From: Methylococcaceae bacterium NSM2-1
GTDB taxonomy: Bacteria > Pseudomonadota > Gammaproteobacteria > Methylococcales > Methylomonadaceae
DNA length: 20,593 nt
Reading direction: 5' to 3'
NCBI GenBank assembly: GCA_002256705.1
Contig: NQJI01000023.1
Span: forward strand, 1-20,593
The notes under the pieces were generated by a model that worked only from the letters and a program-made list of their open reading frames with translations, had not been told where the DNA came from and made no database searches. Positions 14,384-20,593 of this stretch are shown here, in pieces (positions within the stretch are counted from its first letter, which is position 1; each line of letters opens with the position of its first letter). The position numbers and the translations under genes are program-made.

Positions 14384-17047
14384 CTACGCTCTAATCTTCT
14401 CCCTTAAGATTAATTTGCTAAGAGCGGGAAGAACGATAAACGTGCAAGTCATAATCCAGAAAATGCCCATTGTAATTATTAGGCCCATACTGGCAATGCC
14501 CTGATGTGGCGAAAAAGCTAAGCCGGCAAAACTGGAAGCCGTGGTTAATGCACCATAGAACATGGCTCTTGCGGTGCTGGATTGGTAGATGTTTTGTTCT
14601 TCAGAAAGTGAATGATGCAGCTTTTCAACCATGTGGATACCGTTATCAACACCGAGTCCCAATAACAATGGCAACGCAATAATGTTCGCGTAATTAATAG
14701 GCGTGTTGGTGAGTACTGTACTTGCCATCGTGAATAATCCCGCCAGGATCAGAGGTGTCATTACCAACAAGGTATCGGTAAAATTGCGTCGTATACCATA
14801 CAATAGCAACGCAATGGTGATCAAGGCGATCGTAATAGCTTTTTTAAAGGCGCCCACAACTTCTTTCATTGACTCCCAGTAAATAATAGGCAAATCCGTT
14901 GTTTCAGGCGCTACCAATTGCACATCGCTGATAAACTGTTGCAGATTGTCCAGGTCGTTCAAGTCCTTTTTAGGGAATATCTGGATGCGGTACAATCCTT
15001 CCTTGCTTAGCCATCTTTCTTTGATATCGGCTGGCAAATCGCCCAGAGAAGTCTCCCGTGCGTTTAAACTGACTAATAGTTCGTTCATCGCGCTCGGTAA
15101 CGTACCTAGCAACGTAGTTTGTATTTTTTCAATAAACATGCGCCGGCTTGGCTCCTGCCTTGTATCAAGCTCGATCAACATGTCCTGCAACTCTTGTTTA
15201 AATGTTTTTAACGCAGTTATCTCATGGACATTGGTTTTATCAGGTAAGATATTATCTATGGCTTTTATCAGCCGGTTAATGGCTGGAACAGGATCATTAT
15301 CGGGTTTCAGCGAGGGAAAACCCTGTGCTTGAGATCCAAGCATCATTGCCATGTCTTCAATCATCGCCAATTTTTCTTCCTGGGCGGAAGGTATGAAATC
15401 AAAAAGACTGACAGTTTTATCAACCGAATCCAATTCTGAAAGTTTTTGCTGCATAGACTTGGCTTTCTGTTCATCAGAAGCCAGAATCGTCAGGGTCATC
15501 GGCGTAGTGTCAGGGTCTTTAATCAAATTCTTGAAAGCAATAACTGATTCAGTATTCGGATCGCGCAGATTAATAGGGTTGAAATCGGTTTTGACCTTAA
15601 AAACGAGCCCTACGGATATGAAAGCGAGAAGGCAGGTTGCTATGGAAATAGGTTTGGCATAATGAAGCGTGAATTTCGCCAATTTTTCTGCCAATGTTGC
15701 CAAGGCGGGATGAGTAGATGGCGGTTCGGGCTCTACCGGCATTGGAATAAATCTTAACAGTGCAGGCAAAACCGTTAAGGTCACCAAAAGACAGATAAAA
15801 AGACTTGTACCTGCCAACAAACCCAGTTCCGAGACGCCTTTGTAATCAGTCGGAATAAACGCATAAAGTCCGATAGCGGTGGTGCCCGCACATAATATTA
15901 GAGAAGGGCTGGTGGAGATTAATGTGCTGCGTATGGCTCCTTTCCTGTGAACGTGATGCAGTAGATTGTCCCGGTAGCGCAAACAAAAATGAATGGCATA
16001 TTCAACTCCCAAGCCTATATTGGATACGGCAAAAGCGACCGAAATCAAATTTAATTCTTTTACTGAAAAAGCAGCAAACGCTCCACAAAAAACCATGCCT
16101 AAAGCCAAAGTAAACAGTGTGGCGGCTGTCATCAATATGGAGGCGTGGTAGGCTATCAGTAAAATTACCAAAACCAATACAATCGAGAAAATACTGGCGT
16201 TAAAAGTGCCGCTACTCATACCCTCCAATTCATCATCTTCCAGGCCGACTTCTCCTGTGATCCAAACCTTGACCGTAGGCAAATCAGGCTGCTGAATTTC
16301 GGCAATGGCTTTGCGGATTGCTTTAATCGGGTTCTCGGCAGGGCGAATTTGTGTGAAATCAAATCTGGGAGATACATTAATAAAGCCTTTATCAGAGCCC
16401 TGTCCGCTTAATTTTTTCTCTGCGATCAACGTTTCCCAGGAGAGCAAATTATTTTCACCATTCATGCTTTTATGCAGGGCAAGTGAAACCTTATCAATCA
16501 GTGACGGGAGGTCAATGGGTAATTCCTGGTTTTTGTTTGACGAAGTTAAAGCATCTTCAAAAATTGAAAAAAAGCCTGTCAGATTAGGTTCTTGGGAAAT
16601 TCTGCCTATAAACGGCTGGGCTTGGGACAAATTATTGGACAAGGTTTGTAAATCATTAGTATCGAGATAAAGCAATCCGTTCTGATGAAAGAAATCGTTT
16701 TCGTTGGGAATGTAAACCGATTCAAAATTGGTTTTGTCAGCGCTTAATAAGCGTGCCAATCGAAGAGTCGCTGATTTGGTTAACTCGGGTGTGTCGGATT
16801 CAATAACCAGTGATATTTTATGAACATCTTGCGAAAAAGCCTTTTCAAAGTTGCGGAGATTTCTCTGAAAAGGCGCATCAGGGGCAATCATGTCGGTAGT
16901 ATCTGTATTGATACTTAAGTTATTGACAGTATATTGCCATGCAGAAAAGGTGAGCAAACCGATGATTATTAAAACCAGAAAGGGGTTGCTGAGAGTCCAA
17001 TTTACCCAGTGGAAAAGAAGGCTGCGACTAAAACTTTTAAACGACAT
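14384..17047 (-). CDS. hpnN: HpnN-type RND transporter for hopanoids
   Basis: This 887-residue inner-membrane RND/MMPL protein has two repeats, each with one leading helix, a large periplasmic domain and five further helices. TM1 is near residues 20-40, TM2-6 near 283-435, TM7 near 465-485 and the final set near 715-880. The N-terminal domain fits the hopanoid-biosynthesis-associated group: NLSINTDTTDMIAPDAPF, VYIPNENDFFHQNGLLYLDT and AQPFIG. The intramembrane acidic motifs are GLGVEYAIHF (E349) and GLGVDNGIHM (D801). HpnN moves hopanoids from inner to outer membrane. E349 replaces the usual aspartate at the first site. It lies 25 bp downstream of apbE on the same strand, so they are probably one operon. 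No other hpn gene is in view, so a different lipid substrate is possible. Confidence 0.83.
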   Translation of the reverse strand: MSFKSFSRSLLFHWVNWTLSNPFLVLIIIGLLTFSAWQYTVNNLSINTDTTDMIAPDAPFQRNLRNFEKAFSQDVHKISLVIESDTPELTKSATLRLARLLSADKTNFESVYIPNENDFFHQNGLLYLDTNDLQTLSNNLSQAQPFIGRISQEPNLTGFFSIFEDALTSSNKNQELPIDLPSLIDKVSLALHKSMNGENNLLSWETLIAEKKLSGQGSDKGFINVSPRFDFTQIRPAENPIKAIRKAIAEIQQPDLPTVKVWITGEVGLEDDELEGMSSGTFNASIFSIVLVLVILLIAYHASILMTAATLFTLALGMVFCGAFAAFSVKELNLISVAFAVSNIGLGVEYAIHFCLRYRDNLLHHVHRKGAIRSTLISTSPSLILCAGTTAIGLYAFIPTDYKGVSELGLLAGTSLFICLLVTLTVLPALLRFIPMPVEPEPPSTHPALATLAEKLAKFTLHYAKPISIATCLLAFISVGLVFKVKTDFNPINLRDPNTESVIAFKNLIKDPDTTPMTLTILASDEQKAKSMQQKLSELDSVDKTVSLFDFIPSAQEEKLAMIEDMAMMLGSQAQGFPSLKPDNDPVPAINRLIKAIDNILPDKTNVHEITALKTFKQELQDMLIELDTRQEPSRRMFIEKIQTTLLGTLPSAMNELLVSLNARETSLGDLPADIKERWLSKEGLYRIQIFPKKDLNDLDNLQQFISDVQLVAPETTDLPIIYWESMKEVVGAFKKAITIALITIALLLYGIRRNFTDTLLVMTPLILAGLFTMASTVLTNTPINYANIIALPLLLGLGVDNGIHMVEKLHHSLSEEQNIYQSSTARAMFYGALTTASSFAGLAFSPHQGIASMGLIITMGIFWIMTCTFIVLPALSKLILREKIRA

Positions 17048-17072
17048 TCTGTATATTCCGATTATTCAAGCT

Positions 17073-18101
17073 TTAATGAATGGTGAGACTATCCAAAGCG
17101 TTCAGAGCATCACTTCGGGATTCGATAAGTTCGTTGTTCTGCTGCTGAATGAAAAGTGCGGGGATTTTTTCTGCATTGGCGACTTTCATCCCCTCTTTTT
17201 GACCGAGACAAAGCAGTGCCGTATCCCAGGCGTCAGCAATGGTTGGGTCTTCATGAATGATCGTGATGGAAACCAGGTCATGAGAAACCGGTCTCCCTGT
17301 GCGGGCATCAAGAATGTGACTGTACCGCTGTCCCTCGTGATCGAAATAATGCCTGTAAGTGCCTGATGTCATGACTGCAATCGGTGACTCCTTGGGCATG
17401 GTAATAATTTTTTGCATGACCTGCTCGCCCGGCAGAGGTCTTTCTACAGCAATGCGCCAAGCTTGTGAGTCCGGCTTGTGGCCTCGGGTTTTCAGTTCGC
17501 CACCAATCTCGACCAGATAATTCTTAATGCCTTTTTGTTCCAGAACCCTGCTGACTTTCCCAACACTATAGCCTTGCGCGATGGACGACAAATCGACTTT
17601 CAAATCTGATTGTGTTTTACGCAAGTGGGTTTCATCGATTACTTCCAGCTTTTCCATACCGATTTGGCTCAATGTTTTAAGGATTGCAGCATCGTTTGGA
17701 ATAGTCAGCTCATCGCCCCGAAAACCCCATAACTCGAACAAAGGTTTGATCGTTAAATCAAAACAACCCTGACTGGCCCGATGAACGGTGTGTGCGATAC
17801 GCACCAATGATACAATTTCGTTGCCGACCTCTTGGCTGTCCGTGTTTTCGGTACTGTTGAAGGTCTCTATGATCGAGTCAGGTCGGTAGTTAGAAAGCGT
17901 TTTGTCGATATTATCGAGTTCGTTTTTAATACTGGTTTCAATATCATTGCCATCCATCGGTAATTCGGACCAGTAACTGATATGATACGTCGTCCCCTGC
18001 GCAGAACCTTCAAGCTTTTGAATGGCCTGTTCTGAACAACCCGTAAGCATGCTAAACAATAGTATCAGCCCAAAGTATTTGAATAAACCCGACCGTTCCA
18101 T
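17073..18101 (-). CDS. apbE: FAD:protein FMN transferase, lipoprotein ApbE
   Basis: ApbE attaches FMN from FAD covalently to a Thr or Ser of target flavoproteins such as subunits of NQR/RNF-type redox pumps, acting outside the inner membrane. From the chosen start the chain is 342 residues, with a lipoprotein signal ending in LTGC (lipidated C22). Family blocks are LSNYRPDSIIETFN (69-82), GCFDLTIKPLFELWGF (112-127), LSSIAQGYSVGK (171-182), VEIGGELKTRG (197-207), SGTYRHYF (246-253), SHILDARTGRPVS (261-273) and the metal-site IADAWDTALLCLG (288-300, D290, T294). The ATG at 18101 is preferred because GGGAAG lies 7 bases upstream and the signal peptide is normal. In-frame starts at 18149 and 18152 would add 16-17 residues. 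No flavinylation target is encoded nearby. Confidence 0.9.
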   Translation of the reverse strand: MERSGLFKYFGLILLFSMLTGCSEQAIQKLEGSAQGTTYHISYWSELPMDGNDIETSIKNELDNIDKTLSNYRPDSIIETFNSTENTDSQEVGNEIVSLVRIAHTVHRASQGCFDLTIKPLFELWGFRGDELTIPNDAAILKTLSQIGMEKLEVIDETHLRKTQSDLKVDLSSIAQGYSVGKVSRVLEQKGIKNYLVEIGGELKTRGHKPDSQAWRIAVERPLPGEQVMQKIITMPKESPIAVMTSGTYRHYFDHEGQRYSHILDARTGRPVSHDLVSITIIHEDPTIADAWDTALLCLGQKEGMKVANAEKIPALFIQQQNNELIESRSDALNALDSLTIH

Positions 18102-18390
18102 TTTAAAGCTTCCCGGATTAGTTATCCATTTCTGTTGACTCTTTATCATCACAAGCTTTTTACCTGATTATTGCGGCACGACTTTTCTATAGTTAAATAT
18201 TGCATTAGGCACTTATGGTTTATTGTAATCTGAAGTTCCCCCGGTTTTTTGGGGTAAAGAGATAGGTTGCGGAATTTTTAGCGGGTCTGCATTATTTCTA
18301 AGCCTCCATCGATATTTCCTTATCCTGCCTGGGTGCAACTGACTGTTTTAATATACGGACAAATCGCATTATTATAATCGCAAAAGCACA

Positions 18391-18418
18391 TTGACTTATT
18401 AAAAAATGAGATTATTAC
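18391..18418 (+). promoter_or_regulatory. Possible sigma-70 promoter before the permease gene
   Basis: TTGACT (18391-18396) and TATTAC (18413-18418) are separated by 16 bases, about 80 bases upstream of the AI-2E family gene. A lone TATAAT occurs at 18373-18378 without a partner -35. The match is moderate. In the rest of the 340-base divergent gap (18153-18494), besides the small ORF listed next, only CCCCC...GGGG near 18238-18254 stands out, which could form a weak hairpin. Confidence 0.3.
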
Positions 18419-18504
18419 TGAAAGGAACAAAGATTATTGATCCATTATATACAAGCCAGTCTGAACAACAGGTTGTCATATTACTTTTTAGGCTATGGTC
18501 ATGA
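18406..18504 (+). other. 32-codon small ORF overlapping the permease start (ATGA)
   Basis: ATG at 18406 opens a 32-codon frame ending in TGA at 18502-18504, which overlaps the ATG at 18501 of the next gene as ATGA. The first residues, MRLLLKGTKIIDP, resemble the start of dihydroorotase-type amidohydrolases; the rest does not. No ribosome-binding site precedes it. It may be a decayed gene start, a coupled leader peptide or chance. It also overlaps the possible promoter at 18391-18418, so both calls are unlikely to be right together. Confidence 0.25.
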
Positions 18505-19580
18505 ATGATTCATTAGGGAATAAACCGATGCGGTACCTTATTCCAGGTATTCTTTTAGTTGGTCTGTTAATACTGAGCTTTATGGTGCTGCGTGAATTTT
18601 TACTCGCACTTGTTTGGGCAATAATTATCGTCTATGTCATGTGGCCGCCTTACCAATGTCTGAGGCGTCAACTCAAAGACCATGCCAGTCTCAGTGCGGC
18701 AGTGATGACGGCGATTATTACAGCAGTGATCTCTCTGATCATCTATTGGCTTGCCGCCATGTTACAGGAGGAGACCAAAATCGCTTATCAAAGCCTGGTG
18801 AGTAACTTTACTCAAGGGCCTTATCAACTGCCGAGTTTTATTAGCCGCATACCCTGGCTAGGCAATTATTTGCAGGAATGGCTGAATCGGTTGATCAATG
18901 ACCGGGCGGAAGTGGCAACTCAACTTGCCGATTGGGCAAAGCAATGGTTGGGTGGATTTGCTCAGTTCCTCGGTGGTATCGGTCACAACGTCATAAAACT
19001 GGGTGTTGTTCTAGTCACGGTGTTTTTTTGTTTTCGTGACGGTAAGGAAATAATTAAACAGTTGCAGCAAGGGCTGGTTCGTTTTCTTGGCAAATATCAG
19101 CATGTTTATTTGCAAGCCGCGGGTAGTACTACTCGTGCCGTAGTTTATGGCCTGGTACTTGCGGCTCTGGGACAGGGTTTACTGGCTGGATTTGGTTACA
19201 CTGTTGCCGGCGTCAAGGCGCCTGTGCTGTTTGGCGCAATTACGGCACTGCTGGCTCTGATTCCCATGGGAGCAACACTGGTATGGTTTCCCCTTGGCAT
19301 CATGCTAATTCTTACTGATCAGCTTTGGCCAGGAATAGGACTGTTACTTTGGGGTTTTCTGGTGGTTAGCACAGTAGATAATGTTATTCGTCCTCTGGTA
19401 ATCAGTGGCGCCAGCCGGGTGCCTTTTCTGGTCGTATTGTTCGGTGTGCTTGGAGGTCTCAATGCCTTCGGTGCAGTCGGCCTTTTCTTGGGACCCGTGA
19501 TTCTGGCCGTCTTGCTGTCCGTGTGGCAGGCATGGCTCAAGCAACAGCGAGAAGAACACTCCTCAGATATGGAAACCTGA
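18501..19580 (+). CDS. AI-2E family (PerM-like) membrane transporter
   Basis: About 359 residues, strongly hydrophobic, with the family layout. Two or three helices come first (YLIPGILLVGLLILSFMVLREFLLALVWAIIIVYVMWPPY), then one more helix (AAVMTAIITAVISLIIYWLA) and a soluble segment (LQEETKIAYQSL...RAEVATQLADWAKQ). A C-terminal bundle follows with FFCFRDGKEI, GLVLAALGQGLLAGFGYTVAGVKAPVLFGAITALLALIPMGATLVW and the closing VDNVIRPLVISG...PFLVVLFGVLGGLNAFGAVGLFLGPV block. Family members have been linked to autoinducer-2 export, sodium/proton exchange or unknown permease roles, so no substrate is assigned. ATG 18501 has TAGG at a normal 8-base spacing; ATG 18495 is too close to it. The gene is divergent from apbE. 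Confidence 0.9.
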   Translation: MNDSLGNKPMRYLIPGILLVGLLILSFMVLREFLLALVWAIIIVYVMWPPYQCLRRQLKDHASLSAAVMTAIITAVISLIIYWLAAMLQEETKIAYQSLVSNFTQGPYQLPSFISRIPWLGNYLQEWLNRLINDRAEVATQLADWAKQWLGGFAQFLGGIGHNVIKLGVVLVTVFFCFRDGKEIIKQLQQGLVRFLGKYQHVYLQAAGSTTRAVVYGLVLAALGQGLLAGFGYTVAGVKAPVLFGAITALLALIPMGATLVWFPLGIMLILTDQLWPGIGLLLWGFLVVSTVDNVIRPLVISGASRVPFLVVLFGVLGGLNAFGAVGLFLGPVILAVLLSVWQAWLKQQREEHSSDMET

Positions 19581-19702
19581 CGTACAGATCACCAACTGCT
19601 CTTGAGTGCCGAAATTTCATGTGTAGAAAAACAGATCCGCTATAGGTAGCGCAATCAAGCAGTTCTCGACTTAATTTTCTTAGCTAAAATACAGGATTTC
19701 TC

Positions 19703-20593
19703 ATGACGCATTGGTCTATTTTCATTGAGTTTGCCGTCTTGGCTCTGATGATTGGGGCTTCCGGTTACTTTCTCTCCCTCTATGGAGATGTCATCGCCGA
19801 AAAGACGGGACTGGGAGGAACCTGGGTAGGCTTCGCGATGCTTGCGACGGTTACCTCGTTGCCGGAACTTGTAACCGGTGTCAGTGCGGTGACCTACGTC
19901 GGCGTTCCGGACATCGCGCTAGGCGATGCCTTGGGCAGTTGCGTATTCAATTTGCTGCTGATTGTACTCCTGGATTTTCTGCATCGGGAAGCTTCGGTCT
20001 ACACCCGCATCAGTCAGGGACATATACTCTCGGCCGGTTTCGGGGTTGTGCTCCTCGGTTTCGTGGCATTCAACATTGTCTTGTTCCAAAACAGCGTCAG
20101 TCTGAGTTTTGGGCATGTCGGGTTATACACGCCAATCATCGTGTTGTTTTATATCTTTGCGGTGCGCACGGTTTTTCGCTATGAGAAAGCCCAGCGCATG
20201 GAAGTCGTAGAGGAAATTGCCGAGCGTTATCCAAAAATCAGTTTGACAAGAGCCCTGACATTCTATTCTTTGGCAGCCGCAGTAGTGGTCTTGATGGGCA
20301 TCAGGCTACCGGTAACGGCTGAACATCTGGCCGAAGCCATGGGCTGGCACAGTAGTTTCGTAGGCACGGTGTTTGTGGCTTTGGCCACCTCCTTGCCGGA
20401 GGTGGCAGTCACTCTTTCGGCATTGAGAATAGGGGCGTTGGACATGGCCATCAGCGACCTGTTGGGGAGCAACCTGTTCGACCTGGTGATCATCGCCGTG
20501 GACGATTTGGCTTACACCAAGGGCCCGCTCCTTTCCAATGTTTCGTCCGTGCACCTGGTGACGATCCAGTCGGCCATTATGATGACCGGCATC
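19703..20593 (+). CDS. Sodium/calcium exchanger-family antiporter (3' end outside window)
   Basis: The frame is open for 297 codons from ATG 19703 to the window edge, so the gene is partial here. ACAGGA lies 6 bases upstream of the start. Both CaCA alpha repeats are visible. The first has TSLPE (51-55) and LGSCVFN (77-83, N83). The second has ATSLPEVAVT and, further on, LLGSNLFD. Glu in each SLPE, Asn in the first GSxxFN and Asp in the second GSNxFD follow the ion-ligand pattern of archaeal NCX-type exchangers. It is a multi-helix inner-membrane cation/Ca2+-type antiporter of the YrbG-like group; the transported ion is not deducible. Hand-counted G+C at 20401-20520 is 67 of 120, against 22 of 60 at 18541-18600 in the neighbouring permease gene. 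The gap 19581-19702 shows no feature beyond this gene's leader. Confidence 0.9.
   Translation, partial: MTHWSIFIEFAVLALMIGASGYFLSLYGDVIAEKTGLGGTWVGFAMLATVTSLPELVTGVSAVTYVGVPDIALGDALGSCVFNLLLIVLLDFLHREASVYTRISQGHILSAGFGVVLLGFVAFNIVLFQNSVSLSFGHVGLYTPIIVLFYIFAVRTVFRYEKAQRMEVVEEIAERYPKISLTRALTFYSLAAAVVVLMGIRLPVTAEHLAEAMGWHSSFVGTVFVALATSLPEVAVTLSALRIGALDMAISDLLGSNLFDLVIIAVDDLAYTKGPLLSNVSSVHLVTIQSAIMMTGI

Noticed and set aside
14946..15662. Two + strand ORFs (128 and 103 residues) inside hpnN
   Set aside because: Both are antisense to conserved HpnN sequence and show no family features.
18238..18254. CCCCC...GGGG hairpin as terminator or riboswitch
   Set aside because: The stem is only 4-5 bp, no T-tract follows, and no gene ends just before it on either strand.
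1..20593. CRISPR array, tRNA, rRNA, prophage or transposase gene
   Set aside because: No regularly spaced direct repeats, no cloverleaf-like sequence and no integrase, transposase or phage structural frame was seen by eye.

Overview
The window is chromosomal DNA from a gammaproteobacterium. Divergent lptD-surA and amgK-murU, a dodecin, an HpnN-type hopanoid transporter and a moderate-to-low G+C content together suggest a hopanoid-making group such as the methanotrophic Methylococcales. No rRNA, tRNA or taxon-diagnostic gene is present, so this placement is an inference. The window has no CRISPR array, transposase, integrase or tRNA that I can see.

Left region (1-6113). After a short inverted-repeat element comes an orphan ParA/MinD-type ATPase. 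It is followed by a transglutaminase-like protein and the bacterial proteasome relative Anbu on the + strand. Then come a decayed small membrane-protein gene and a 159-residue protein of unknown function. Facing them on the - strand is a translationally coupled pair: a circularly permuted ATP-grasp protein and an alpha-E protein. Transglutaminase, Anbu, alpha-E and permuted ATP-grasp are the four core parts of a predicted peptide-ligation/proteolysis system whose substrate is still unknown. Here the system is split into two convergent transcription units with extra genes in the middle. This is the most interesting system in the window.

Spacer (6114-6714). About 600 bases without a gene hold at least three degenerate inverted-repeat elements.

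Central region (6715-12954). amgK, murU and a dodecin form an overlapping - strand operon. AmgK and MurU make UDP-N-acetylmuramate from recycled cell-wall sugar. Only 47 bp away, lptD and surA run in the other direction and build the outer membrane. SurA is a chaperone for beta-barrel proteins, LptD included. The LptD N-terminus carries a Pro/Glu-rich repeat tract between two copies of a small Trp/Cys motif. A good intrinsic terminator ends the lptD-surA unit.

Right region (13000-20593). A stand-alone DeaD/DbpA-type RNA-binding domain protein is followed by a RimB-like retropepsin-fold protease. Facing them is an apbE-hpnN operon: a lipoprotein flavin transferase upstream of a hopanoid RND transporter. 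Divergent from apbE is an AI-2E family (PerM-like) permease, whose start codon overlaps the end of a 32-codon small ORF. The window ends inside a sodium/calcium exchanger-family antiporter gene that looks somewhat richer in G+C than its neighbour.
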